Below are positions 51,980-62,884 of a DNA stretch of 64,000 nucleotides, one piece after another. Source of the DNA: Candidatus Pelagibacter sp. GTDB lineage: Bacteria > Pseudomonadota > Alphaproteobacteria > Pelagibacterales > Pelagibacteraceae. The stretch spans positions 14,366 through 78,365 of the forward strand of contig JAOISU010000003.1 in NCBI GenBank assembly GCA_028222445.1, read 5' to 3'. The notes under the pieces are model-generated. The model searched no databases. It had not been told where the DNA came from and saw only the letters and a program-made list of their open reading frames with translations. A program made the translations under genes and the position numbers. Every line of letters begins with the position of its first letter. Positions within the stretch are counted from its first letter, which is position 1.

Positions 51980-52492
51980 ATGGATTCAAATAAAAACATC
52001 ATTTTTTTAGGAATGATGGGATCTGGAAAATCCTCTATAGGAAGTTTAGTATCAAAAAAACTAAAACTTCCATTCATCGATATTGATAATTTAATTGAGG
52101 AGTCTTTAAGGATGTCAATTACAGAAATATTTGAAAATAAAGGAGAAGATTATTTCAGAAAATTAGAAGAAAAAATCACACTTAAATCCTTAAAAAATAA
52201 AAAAAATGTGATTGCTCTGGGTGGAGGTGGTTTTATAAATGATAATATTAGAAAAGAGGTTTTGTCAAATCATATCAGTTTTTGGCTTGATTGGGATGAA
52301 TCAATTTTGCTTCAAAGAATAAGAAATAGTAAAAAAAGACCATTAGTTTTTAAATCAACCGATAAAGAAATTAAAGAAATTATTAAAAAAAGAATTAAGT
52401 TATATTCTAAAGCACAATTTAAGATAAACTGTAATAAACTTACAAAAACTGAAATACAAAAAAAAATAATAAAAATTTATGAGCTTAATTAA
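51980..52492 (+). CDS. aroK: Shikimate kinase
   Basis: Phosphorylates shikimate. P-loop FLGMMGSGKSSIGSLVSKKL; substrate-binding FIDIDNLIEESL (Asp), FRKLEEKI with the shikimate arginine, and IALGGGGFINDN (Walker B-like GGG). 170 residues. It overlaps aroB by 14 bases, the usual aroK-aroB pair; aroA is 34 kb away in this window. Confidence 0.96.
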   Translation: MDSNKNIIFLGMMGSGKSSIGSLVSKKLKLPFIDIDNLIEESLRMSITEIFENKGEDYFRKLEEKITLKSLKNKKNVIALGGGGFINDNIRKEVLSNHISFWLDWDESILLQRIRNSKKRPLVFKSTDKEIKEIIKKRIKLYSKAQFKINCNKLTKTEIQKKIIKIYELN

Positions 52493-53585
52493 AATACAAG
52501 TGAATACTGCCAATCAAAAATACCCTATTTATATAGGAAATAATATTTTAAATAAATTAAATAAATTTTTAGAAAATACTTCTATAAATTTAAATCATTG
52601 TCTTATTATAGCAGATAAAAATGTCCCCAAAAAATTGATTAAAGAAGTACTTAAATCTTTACCAAGATACTCAACTATAATTCACTATTTTAATGCAAGT
52701 GAAAAAAATAAAAATCAAAATAGTGTGCAAAAAATTTTATCAATTCTTTTAAAAAAAAACTTTAACAGAAATGATTGTTTAATTTCTATTGGAGGGGGCA
52801 TAACAGGGGATGTCTCAGGGTTTGCAGCAAGTATATATAAAAGAGGTTTAAAATTTATTAATATTCCAACTACTTTACTCTCACAGGTGGACTCATCAAT
52901 TGGTGGTAAGACTGGTGTAAATACCCCGCATGGTAAAAATTTAATTGGATCATTCTATCAACCAAGTTTAGTTATTTCTGATATTAATTTTTTAAAGTCT
53001 TTGCCAAAAAGGGAAATCGTTTGTGGTTATGGAGAGGTACTTAAACACGCTCTGATTAAAGATAAGAAGTTCTTTTTATTTTTGAATAAAAATGGAACTA
53101 ACATTTTAAGATTAAAAAGCCCATTCATTGAAAAAGCTATTTATCAAAGCTGTTTAATAAAAAAAAGAGTGGTTGAGGAAGATGAAAAAGAGATGGGGAT
53201 AAGAAAAATATTAAACCTCGGACATACTTTTGCTCACGCATTCGAAGCAACACTTGGATACTCAAAAAGATTAAATCACGGTGAGGCTGTTATACTGGGA
53301 GTAAAAACAGCAGCAAAGTTCAGTCTAATAAATAAAAATTTAAATATAAAAGATTTTCAAATAATTGAAAATCATCTTAATAAATTAAATCTTCCAAGTG
53401 ATATTAATAAATTTTTTTCAATTAAGGATCTTAATAAGATTTTATCTTTTATGAAAAAGGATAAAAAAAATAATACAAAAAAAATTAATTTAATTTTATT
53501 AAAAAAAATTGGTACCCCTATTCATAAACTTGAATTCAATGAAAAAAGAATTGCTACTTTTTTACAAAAAGAATTAATTCAATAA
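52479..53585 (+). CDS. aroB: 3-dehydroquinate synthase
   Basis: Second step of the shikimate pathway, NAD- and metal-dependent. Blocks: ISIGGGITGDVSGFAASIYKRG (cofactor loop), PTTLLSQVDSSIGGKTGVN, KNLIGSFYQP, GYGEVLKHALI, the metal ligands in LNLGHTFAHAFE and LNHGEAVILG. There are 368 residues. The start overlaps aroK; the end overlaps bolA on the other strand by 12 bases. Confidence 0.96.
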   Translation: MSLIKIQVNTANQKYPIYIGNNILNKLNKFLENTSINLNHCLIIADKNVPKKLIKEVLKSLPRYSTIIHYFNASEKNKNQNSVQKILSILLKKNFNRNDCLISIGGGITGDVSGFAASIYKRGLKFINIPTTLLSQVDSSIGGKTGVNTPHGKNLIGSFYQPSLVISDINFLKSLPKREIVCGYGEVLKHALIKDKKFFLFLNKNGTNILRLKSPFIEKAIYQSCLIKKRVVEEDEKEMGIRKILNLGHTFAHAFEATLGYSKRLNHGEAVILGVKTAAKFSLINKNLNIKDFQIIENHLNKLNLPSDINKFFSIKDLNKILSFMKKDKKNNTKKINLILLKKIGTPIHKLEFNEKRIATFLQKELIQ

Positions 53586-53834
53586 TATTTGTATTGAATG
53601 TATATAATTTCTAAGTTCTAAATCTAAGATATTATAAATTTTTTTTGTTGATTCTATTTTAGATAATTGAGCAAGCTCATTAGATTTAATGGTCAATTTT
53701 AAATGGTACCTTCCTTCTTGATTTTGCTTGTGGTTTTTATGTAGAAAACTTTTATCTTCAATTTTTAAATCCTGAATTATGATTTCCTTTTGAAGTTTAT
53801 TTTTAACAATTGTAATTAATTCGTTTATATTCAT
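53574..53834 (-). CDS. bolA: BolA-like protein
   Basis: 86 residues from ATG 53834 (MNINELITIVKNKL); the longer frame to 53978 lies inside the divergent dnaJ-like gene and is rejected. BolA features: SFLHKNHKQNQEGRYHLKLTI (helix-turn region with a conserved His), then KKIYNILDLELRNYIHSIQI. BolA proteins act with monothiol glutaredoxins in iron-sulfur and iron signalling. Only 25 bases separate its start from the divergent DnaJ-domain gene. Confidence 0.85.
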   Translation of the reverse strand: MNINELITIVKNKLQKEIIIQDLKIEDKSFLHKNHKQNQEGRYHLKLTIKSNELAQLSKIESTKKIYNILDLELRNYIHSIQILLN

Positions 53835-53859
53835 AAATAATAACTTATTATTATATAGC

Positions 53860-54387
53860 ATGAAAAATATTTGTGATTGGAATAATTGTTTTGAAATAGG
53901 TGAATATAAAGCACCAATTGAAAAAGATAATAGTAAAAAATACCGATTACTTTGTTTGGTACATGTCAAAGAATTCAATAAGAATTGGAATTATTTTAAA
54001 GGTATGGATGATGAGCAGGTCTTTGATTTTCTTAAATCTGATATGACATGGCATAAACCAACTCAAAGCTTTAGTTCTTCTGATAATTTCTTTAAAGTTT
54101 TGTGGAACACAACTTTAAAGGATGAATTTGATAAAACAAAGCTTAGAGGTGAATATAACCATATGAATCAATTTAAATTTGATGCTAATGATATTAAAGC
54201 TTTTAGTATTTTAGGAGTTTCTGTTGGATTAAAATGGGAACAAATACAAAACAAATTCAAAACTCTTGTCAAAAAATTTCACCCTGATATTAATTTAGGA
54301 AATAAAGAATACGAAGAAAAACTTAAATTAATTACTTTAGCTTACACCCAGCTAAAGAATACATATAGGGAAAAAATTGACACCTAA
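53860..54387 (+). CDS. DnaJ-domain protein with N-terminal zinc-finger-like region
   Basis: 175 residues. The N-terminus has CDWNNC and a second pair (LLCLVHV) that can form a small zinc site and matches the family start (CxxxxC...APxxKD...FCLxHV). The J domain occupies about residues 115-172, with the HPD tripeptide in [12 protein letters not shown]. This J-protein type lies next to cobS in many alphaproteobacteria. Its stop overlaps cobS by 11 bases; it may assist CobS/CobT assembly, but that is inference. Confidence 0.88.
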   Translation: MKNICDWNNCFEIGEYKAPIEKDNSKKYRLLCLVHVKEFNKNWNYFKGMDDEQVFDFLKSDMTWHKPTQSFSSSDNFFKVLWNTTLKDEFDKTKLRGEYNHMNQFKFDANDIKAFSILGVSVGLKWEQIQNKFKTLVKKFHPDINLGNKEYEEKLKLITLAYTQLKNTYREKIDT

Positions 54388-55351
54388 TTTAAATATACAG
54401 CCAGATATCAAAATATCTTTAAAGCAATCTTTTGGAATTGACTCGGATATGGAAGTGGATGCTTTCTCAAAAAAAAGTGAGTATGTCCCAGAAATAGACA
54501 AAAATTACAAATTTGATAAAGACACCACTCTTGCAATAGTTTCGGGATTTGCATTTAATAAAAGAGTTTTAGTTCAGGGTTATCATGGAACTGGTAAATC
54601 AACTCACATAGAACAAATTGCTGCTAGATTAAATTGGCCCTGTATTAGAGTAAATTTAGACAGTCATGTAAGTAGAATTGATTTAATTGGTAAAGACGCA
54701 ATAGTTGTAAAGGATGGAAAACAGGTTACTGAATTTAAAGAAGGTATTTTGCCTTGGTCAATACAAAACCCAGTTGCTCTTGTTTTTGATGAATATGATG
54801 CTGGTAGACCCGATGTTATGTTTGTTATTCAGAGAGTTCTAGAAGCAGAAGGTAATTTTACTCTTCTAGATAAAAATAAAGTAATAAAGCAAAATAAATT
54901 TTTTAGACTGTTTGCAACATCTAATACTGTAGGATTGGGGGATACTACTGGATTGTATCACGGAACTCAGCAGATTAACCAGGGTCAAATGGATAGATGG
55001 AATATTGTAACATCACTGAACTATCTTAGTCTTGATAAAGAAATGGAGATTGTTTTGGCAAAAAATAAAAATTTGAATAATTCAAAAGGTAAAGAAAAAA
55101 TTGCAAACATGATTAAAGTAGCCTCTTTGACTAGAAAAGGCTTTATAGCTGGAGATATATCTACCGTGATGAGTCCCAGAACAGTATTGCATTGGGCAGA
55201 AAATACTGAAATCTTTAAAGACACTGGCTATGCATTTAGAGTTACCTTCTTAAACAAGTGTGATGACATTGAAAAAAATACTATAGCTGAATATTATCAA
55301 AGATGTTTTGGCGACGAACTGCCAGAGTCTATGGTTAATATTCAGATTTAA
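54377..55351 (+). CDS. cobS: CobS, AAA+ subunit of the aerobic cobaltochelatase
   Basis: MoxR/AAA+ ATPase of 324 residues starting at TTG 54377 ([12 protein letters not shown]). P-loop [15 protein letters not shown]; Walker [27 protein letters not shown] (sensor 1). The sequence [16 protein letters not shown] and [12 protein letters not shown] complete the CobS core. With CobT it normally drives CobN, which inserts cobalt into hydrogenobyrinate diamide. CobN and other cobalamin genes are not in this window. The start overlaps the dnaJ-like gene by 11 bases. Confidence 0.93.
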   Translation: MTPNLNIQPDIKISLKQSFGIDSDMEVDAFSKKSEYVPEIDKNYKFDKDTTLAIVSGFAFNKRVLVQGYHGTGKSTHIEQIAARLNWPCIRVNLDSHVSRIDLIGKDAIVVKDGKQVTEFKEGILPWSIQNPVALVFDEYDAGRPDVMFVIQRVLEAEGNFTLLDKNKVIKQNKFFRLFATSNTVGLGDTTGLYHGTQQINQGQMDRWNIVTSLNYLSLDKEMEIVLAKNKNLNNSKGKEKIANMIKVASLTRKGFIAGDISTVMSPRTVLHWAENTEIFKDTGYAFRVTFLNKCDDIEKNTIAEYYQRCFGDELPESMVNIQI

Positions 55352-57160
55352 ATGAGCAGCAAAGAAAATAATTTTAAAGAGCAATTTAAGCAAGCTTTAA
55401 TTTCAACTGCAAAAGTAATTTCTGAAGATTATAAGTTGGATGTAAAAAAACTTGATCAAAGTTTAAGTAATAAAAAGATTGATTTTTTTGATGTAACCAA
55501 TTTATCAAGTAAAAATGATTTTATTAGATTGAGAGCAGAAACAGATTCAGGAGCTTTAAAGAAAAAATTTTCAAATAAAGATATATTTAATAAAAACCTG
55601 CCAAATAATCCATCTTGTAAATCTTTATATAATATTGCAGAAAAAATTAGATATGAGGTTTTGGGCGGAAAAATGCTCAAAGGTGTTGGAAAAAATTTAA
55701 ACGAAAACTATAAACAAAAGATTAATTCTAATCATAAAGATCAAATCAAAAACAAGGATGATGTTCCTGTTGCTGAGGCATTTGAACTTTTTATGCTAAA
55801 AAAATTTTTTAATTTAAAACTTAACTCAACATCATCCAAAATGTTAAGTGTTTGGGAAAAAGATTTTTCAACATTTATTGATAAGCACATAGATTTTTTA
55901 AATGAAAACTTAGAAGATCAAGAAAATTACAGTTTAAAATTTTCTGAAATTTTAGAAAATATGGATATTTTTAATTCAAATAATGAAGAAAATAATCAGA
56001 ATGAAGATAAAAAAGATAATCATCAAGATAATAAATCTGAGAATAATGATGAAAATCAATCAGATGCTAAAGAAGATGAAAACAAACAAGATGAGGTAAA
56101 AGCTAGTCTTGATGCAGGATTTGATCTTAGTGATCAACAAATGAATGAACAGCTAGAGGACTCTGAATCATTAGAAGAAAGCTCAGAGAGTGTTCTTCAA
56201 AAATCTAATCTTAACAATATTGATCAAGAATATAAAATTTATACAAATGAATTTGATGAAATTGCAAAAGCAGAAATTTTAGAAGACTTAAAAGAAACTC
56301 AAAAGCTACGAAAAAATTTAGATCAACAGTTAATTGGTTTTCAAGATCTTATTACTAAGCTTGCTAATAAATTACAGAGACAACTTCTTGCTAAACAAAA
56401 TCGATCCTGGGAATTTGATTTAGAGGAAGGTTTGTTGGATAGCTCAAAGTTAACAAGAGTAATTATGGATCCATATAATTCTTTATCATTTATGAAAGAG
56501 AAAGATCTTGATTTTAAAGATACTATAGTAACACTTCTAATTGATAACTCAGGTTCAATGCGTGGACGTCCAATTACTATTGCTGCTCTTTGTGCAGATA
56601 TATTGTCTAGAACTTTAGAAAGGTGTTCTGTTAAAGTAGAAGTGTTAGGTTTTACCACTAAAAATTGGAAAGGTGGAAAAAGTAGAGAAGCTTGGACAAA
56701 AAGAAATAAGCCAAAAAATCCTGGAAGACTAAATGATTTAAGGCATATAATTTATAAAGGAGCTGATACTCAATGGAGACAAACTAAAAATAATATAGGT
56801 CTGATGCTTAAGGAAGGTCTTTTAAAAGAAAATATAGATGGTGAGGCTATATCGTGGGCCTATAATAGAATAAAAAAAAGAAAAGAGGAAAGAAAAATTT
56901 TGATGGTAATTTCAGATGGGGCTCCTGTGGATGACTCAACCTTATCTGTCAATTCTGGAGATTTTCTAGAAAAACATTTAAAAAAAATAGTTAAGTTCAT
57001 AGAAGTTAAAACTGATGTTGAAATTCTTGCAATTGGGATTGGTCATGATGTATCGAGATACTATGATAAGGCCATTAAAATAACAGATGTTCATGAACTA
57101 GGTGATGTTATGATATCCCAATTAAGTGGCTTATTTGAAACTAAAAATAAATTACATTAA
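55352..57160 (+). CDS. cobT: CobT, VWA-domain subunit of the aerobic cobaltochelatase
   Basis: 602 residues. The N-terminal ~200 residues are helical, followed by a very acidic Asn/Asp/Glu stretch (about residues 205-285) and a von Willebrand A domain from about residue 390. The MIDAS metal site is [12 protein letters not shown] with further contacts in [11 protein letters not shown] and ISDGAPVDD. This is the CobT layout. It starts one base after the cobS stop, and its stop overlaps the RegB-like kinase gene by four bases on the other strand. Confidence 0.93.
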   Translation: MSSKENNFKEQFKQALISTAKVISEDYKLDVKKLDQSLSNKKIDFFDVTNLSSKNDFIRLRAETDSGALKKKFSNKDIFNKNLPNNPSCKSLYNIAEKIRYEVLGGKMLKGVGKNLNENYKQKINSNHKDQIKNKDDVPVAEAFELFMLKKFFNLKLNSTSSKMLSVWEKDFSTFIDKHIDFLNENLEDQENYSLKFSEILENMDIFNSNNEENNQNEDKKDNHQDNKSENNDENQSDAKEDENKQDEVKASLDAGFDLSDQQMNEQLEDSESLEESSESVLQKSNLNNIDQEYKIYTNEFDEIAKAEILEDLKETQKLRKNLDQQLIGFQDLITKLANKLQRQLLAKQNRSWEFDLEEGLLDSSKLTRVIMDPYNSLSFMKEKDLDFKDTIVTLLIDNSGSMRGRPITIAALCADILSRTLERCSVKVEVLGFTTKNWKGGKSREAWTKRNKPKNPGRLNDLRHIIYKGADTQWRQTKNNIGLMLKEGLLKENIDGEAISWAYNRIKKRKEERKILMVISDGAPVDDSTLSVNSGDFLEKHLKKIVKFIEVKTDVEILAIGIGHDVSRYYDKAIKITDVHELGDVMISQLSGLFETKNKLH

Positions 57161-58437
57161 AGTTTTAAAAGGTCTTGATTTTTCCACTTTATATTAACTT
57201 CAGCACCTGTTCTTGTTTCTGAATTTTTACATAAAATACTTGCATGATTTTTTTCAAGCAAAGTTTTTCCTATAAACATTCCAAGCCCTAATCCAGATTT
57301 TGACTTTATAGAAGACTTTAGAGATTTAATATAAGGTTCACCAATTTTACTTAGCACATCCTTAGGATACCCCTCACCATCATCCTCGATCATAATTTCA
57401 GAAAACTCACTATTTGTTTTAAGTGTTATAAAAACTTTTTTTCTTGAAAATTTATTTGCATTACCAATAAAATTTCTCAAGCCATAAATTACCTCTATGG
57501 ATTTATTAAATCTTAATGGATTAGAATTTTGATCATAATTCACAATAAACTCTTTTTTGCTTATTTCTTGAAACGATTTAACAATCTCATCTATATATTT
57601 TGACAATGTAAGATTGCTATCAATAAAATCATCCTCTACTATTGGGTTTAATGTAAGTTTTTTAAGTATCTCACTACACCTATCTATCTGACTAACTAAC
57701 AATTCAACATCCTTTTTAACATCAATATTATCTTTAAATTGTTTTAATAAATCTGATGAAATAATTTTGATAGTTGAAAATGGAGTTCCAAGAGAATGTG
57801 CGGCAGCAGCGGCTTGTCCTCCTAAGGATAAAAGTTCATGCTCTTTTGACATGATTTCTTCCATTTTATTTAGTGCCTCTTTTCTTATTCTGGATTCCGA
57901 TCCAAAGGTTGAAGCAAAATAATTCAAAAAAAGTAAAGCAATAATTAATGCTATTGGAATTGAATAGTAATAATAGCTGTCTACGTGAAAATGTTCTTTA
58001 ATTGGATAGGGTAAAGGTTGATTAAAAAAGGTAAGAAAAATAATTATTAACACTGTAATGCAAACTAATAATAAATTGCTTCTAAAACCTAAATTGGATG
58101 ATGAAAATATAGCTGGGATAATCAAAAAAATTGAAAAAGGATTTATAATTCCACCTGTTAAATAAATCAAACAACTCAGTTGTAAAATATCAATAAATAA
58201 AAAAAGAAATGCTATCTTATCTGTTAGTTGAGTGTTCTGATTAATATAGATTAAATAAAAATTACTTAGCACTCCGATTAGAATTGTTGAATTTGCTAAA
58301 ATTAGATTAAATCTAAAATCAAAAGCAAAATAAATAAGGTTAACTGTTATTAATTGACCAATAATTGCAATCCATCTTAAATTTATGTAAGTAGTTTTTT
58401 TTAATGAAAAATATTTTGAAGTTTCGAAAAACTTCAT
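57157..58437 (-). CDS. regB: RegB/PrrB-type redox-sensing histidine kinase
   Basis: 426 residues with five to six N-terminal membrane helices. The quinone-binding signature GGxxNPF is exact (GGIINPF, residues 95-101). The phosphorylation box reads [18 protein letters not shown], with His214 and Ser in place of the usual Glu. A redox-box cysteine is at Cys254 ([10 protein letters not shown]). The catalytic ATPase has [17 protein letters not shown] and [15 protein letters not shown]. No response regulator (RegA) is adjacent. It is two bases after gyrB. Confidence 0.9.
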   Translation of the reverse strand: MKFFETSKYFSLKKTTYINLRWIAIIGQLITVNLIYFAFDFRFNLILANSTILIGVLSNFYLIYINQNTQLTDKIAFLFLFIDILQLSCLIYLTGGIINPFSIFLIIPAIFSSSNLGFRSNLLLVCITVLIIIFLTFFNQPLPYPIKEHFHVDSYYYYSIPIALIIALLFLNYFASTFGSESRIRKEALNKMEEIMSKEHELLSLGGQAAAAAHSLGTPFSTIKIISSDLLKQFKDNIDVKKDVELLVSQIDRCSEILKKLTLNPIVEDDFIDSNLTLSKYIDEIVKSFQEISKKEFIVNYDQNSNPLRFNKSIEVIYGLRNFIGNANKFSRKKVFITLKTNSEFSEIMIEDDGEGYPKDVLSKIGEPYIKSLKSSIKSKSGLGLGMFIGKTLLEKNHASILCKNSETRTGAEVNIKWKNQDLLKL

Positions 58438-58439
58438 TG

Positions 58440-60521
<2,082 letters not shown>

Positions 60522-60543
60522 TTATATCATTATTTTAAAAAAA

Positions 60544-60573
60544 TTGACGTAAATTAATTTATCAAACTAAAAT
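60544..60573 (+). promoter_or_regulatory. Possible promoter of the sugar-nucleotide locus
   Basis: TTGACG (60544-60549) is followed after 18 bases by TAAAAT (60568-60573), a reasonable sigma-70 match, 57 bases before the rmlA start. AT-rich DNA makes such matches common. Confidence 0.38.
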
Positions 60574-60629
60574 AAATCTTAAAATAAACCCTGTAATTAA
60601 AAGCTTATTTAGAGTAATTTAAAATCATT

Positions 60630-61490
60630 ATGATTAATAAGGGTATTATTTTAGCTGGTGGCTCAGGCACAAGATTAAGCCCTTTAACAAAAGCTGTAAA
60701 TAAACAGTTATTACCAATCTACGATAAACCTCTAATTTTTTACCCATTATCAATTTTAATGCTCTCTAATATTAAAGATATTTTATTAATCGTTAACCCT
60801 GGACAGATAGAGAATTTTAAATCACTTTTAGGTGATGGAAAAAGATTTGGGATTAAAATTCAATATAAAATACAAATAAAACCCAGAGGCCTTGCTGATG
60901 CTTTTATTCTGGGACAATCTTTTATAAAAAAAGATAATGTTGCTTTAATACTTGGAGACAATTTTTTTTATGGTCAGAGTTTAACCAATAAGCTTGAAAA
61001 ATCCCTATCGCATGATGAGGGTGCTAGAATTTTTTTAAAAAGTGTAAAGACTCCAGAAAACTTTGGTGTTGCTAAAATAATAAATAAAAAAATTAAAAAG
61101 ATTATAGAAAAACCAAAAAAATTTATTTCTAGTTATGCAATAACAGGTTTATATTTTTTTGATAACAAAGTAGTTAAATATGCAAAAAAATTAAAACCAT
61201 CAAAGAGAGGTGAAATAGAAATAACAGATATTTTAAATCATTATAAAAATAATAATGACTTATATTATGAACATATAGGTAGAGGTGCAATATGGTCCGA
61301 TGCTGGAAAAATTGAAGACATGACAAATGTCTCATCTTTTGTTCAATCTGTTGAAAAAGTTCAGTCAGTCAAAATTGCATGTTTAGAAGAAATTGCATTA
61401 TCAAAAAAATGGATCAATAAAAAAACAATTTTAAAAAATATTAATTTTTATGGAAATTGTGATTATAGTAATTATTTAAAAGATTTATAG
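60630..61490 (+). CDS. rmlA: Glucose-1-phosphate thymidylyltransferase
   Basis: First step to dTDP-deoxysugars. The nucleotide-binding loop is ILAGGSGTRLSPLTKAVNKQ, followed by PIYDKPLIFYPLS, GLADAFILG, LILGDNFFYG and YAITGLYFFDNKVV. 286 residues, full length. The gene starts the right-hand accessory locus after gyrB, and the 3,5-epimerase is two genes downstream, so dTDP-glucose or a derivative is the likely currency; no rmlB-type dehydratase is clearly present in this window. Confidence 0.93.
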   Translation: MINKGIILAGGSGTRLSPLTKAVNKQLLPIYDKPLIFYPLSILMLSNIKDILLIVNPGQIENFKSLLGDGKRFGIKIQYKIQIKPRGLADAFILGQSFIKKDNVALILGDNFFYGQSLTNKLEKSLSHDEGARIFLKSVKTPENFGVAKIINKKIKKIIEKPKKFISSYAITGLYFFDNKVVKYAKKLKPSKRGEIEITDILNHYKNNNDLYYEHIGRGAIWSDAGKIEDMTNVSSFVQSVEKVQSVKIACLEEIALSKKWINKKTILKNINFYGNCDYSNYLKDL

Positions 61491-61494
61491 AACT

Positions 61495-62391
61495 TTGAAA
61501 CGTAAAACCTTACTTTTAACTGGAACAACAGGTTTCATTGGCCACAAATTTTTATTATTTGCTTTATCAAATAATTTTTTAGTAATAGATATTTTAAGAT
61601 CAAAAAATAAACATAATAAAAAAATTAAGAAATTAAGAAACATATACAAAAATAATTATAAAAATATTTTTTTTGAAAATACAAAAACCTTATCCAAGGA
61701 ATTAAAAAAGGTTAATGTTGATTGTTTTGTTAATTTTGCAACTTTGTACAATAACAAGCATACATATGATCAAATTCATGATTTCATTGAGTCAAATGTA
61801 TCATTTCCTACTTTAATTTATGACATAATTCATAAAAAAACTAAAAAAATGATAAATTTTGGGAGTATGATGCAGCATTCTAAAAATGAAAATTTGATCT
61901 CCAAAAATCTATACGCTGCTACCAAAAATGCATTTGAAATGATCAGCAATTATTATTCTACAATAAACAGTAAAACAAAATTTTATAACATTAAATTTTA
62001 TGAAAGTTTTGGTGATAATGATAAAAGAAAAAAATTAATACCTACAATTATTAATAATTATAAAAAAAATATAACAACTAGAATAATATCAAAAGAACTC
62101 TCACTTAATATAATTCACACGGATGATATAATAAATTCAATATTGATATTATTAAATCATGATATACAGTCAGGATCTTACTGTATAAAAAATACGCATA
62201 ATACTAAAATAAGTAAGTTGATAGATATTTTAAATAAATATTTACAAAAAAAAATCAAAGTAAGATATGAAAACAAGTCTACTGATTTAATCAATTATTC
62301 AGGACTAAAAATTTTGCCTAGATGGAGGCCAAATAAGAATATAGAAAAAAAAATAATGAATGTCTTTAAAAATGAAACTGCAAAGAACTAA
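61495..62391 (+). CDS. NAD-dependent sugar epimerase/dehydratase-like protein
   Basis: Extended SDR enzyme of 298 residues, starting at TTG 61495 four bases after rmlA. The NAD motif is LLTGTTGFIGHKFL, NFATLYNN lies at the end of the Rossmann core, INFGSMMQHSKN supplies the serine region, and the active-site pair is YAATKNAFEM (Y-x3-K). NIIHTDDIINSIL follows. It may be the sugar reductase or epimerase of the pathway; it is too diverged to name. It overlaps the 3,5-epimerase gene by 20-32 bases depending on the start. Confidence 0.8.
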   Translation: MKRKTLLLTGTTGFIGHKFLLFALSNNFLVIDILRSKNKHNKKIKKLRNIYKNNYKNIFFENTKTLSKELKKVNVDCFVNFATLYNNKHTYDQIHDFIESNVSFPTLIYDIIHKKTKKMINFGSMMQHSKNENLISKNLYAATKNAFEMISNYYSTINSKTKFYNIKFYESFGDNDKRKKLIPTIINNYKKNITTRIISKELSLNIIHTDDIINSILILLNHDIQSGSYCIKNTHNTKISKLIDILNKYLQKKIKVRYENKSTDLINYSGLKILPRWRPNKNIEKKIMNVFKNETAKN

Positions 62392-62884
62392 AATCCAAGA
62401 CTTACTATTAGTAAAAACTAATATCTTCAAAGATAAGAGGGGCTTTTTTAAAGAGGTTGAACAATTTAAAATTCTTAAAAAAAAATTTATTTTTGACTGC
62501 TTATCTTTTTCAAAAAAAAATACTTTAAGAGGTTTGCATCTTCAAAAAAAGAAAAAACAAGCAAAAATCATCACTGTTGCTCAAGGAAAAATATTAGATG
62601 TTGCTGTTGATTTGAGAAAAAAATCAAAAACTTACGGAAAATATTTTTCGATTGAAATATCACACGACTCAAATTTTTCTCTATTTATACCAGAAGGTTT
62701 TGCTCATGGCTTTATGTGTCTATCCAAAACATGTTTGGTTTATTATAAGTGTACAAATTATCGTGACCAAAAAAGTGAAATAACACTTAAATGGAACGAC
62801 AAAGATTTAAATATCAGGTGGCCTATTAAAAAACCGATACTTTCAAAAAAAGATCAACTGGGTATTGCATTTTCTGATTATTAA
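62360..62884 (+). CDS. rmlC: dTDP-4-dehydrorhamnose 3,5-epimerase-like protein
   Basis: Cupin epimerase of 174 residues (ATG 62372 is an alternative start, 170 residues). RmlC features: FKDKRGFFKEVEQF, the catalytic histidine in LRGLHLQKKKK, ILDVAVDLRKKSKTYGKYF, and PEGFAHGFMCLS with VYYKCTNYRD. Substitutions such as LHLQ for LHYQ are moderate. With rmlA it points to a dTDP-deoxysugar. It ends four bases inside the convergent methyltransferase gene. Confidence 0.88.
   Translation: MSLKMKLQRTKIQDLLLVKTNIFKDKRGFFKEVEQFKILKKKFIFDCLSFSKKNTLRGLHLQKKKKQAKIITVAQGKILDVAVDLRKKSKTYGKYFSIEISHDSNFSLFIPEGFAHGFMCLSKTCLVYYKCTNYRDQKSEITLKWNDKDLNIRWPIKKPILSKKDQLGIAFSDY

Noticed and set aside
56341..56658. 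105-residue minus-strand frame inside cobT
   Set aside because: Antisense to the conserved VWA domain; treated as a shadow.
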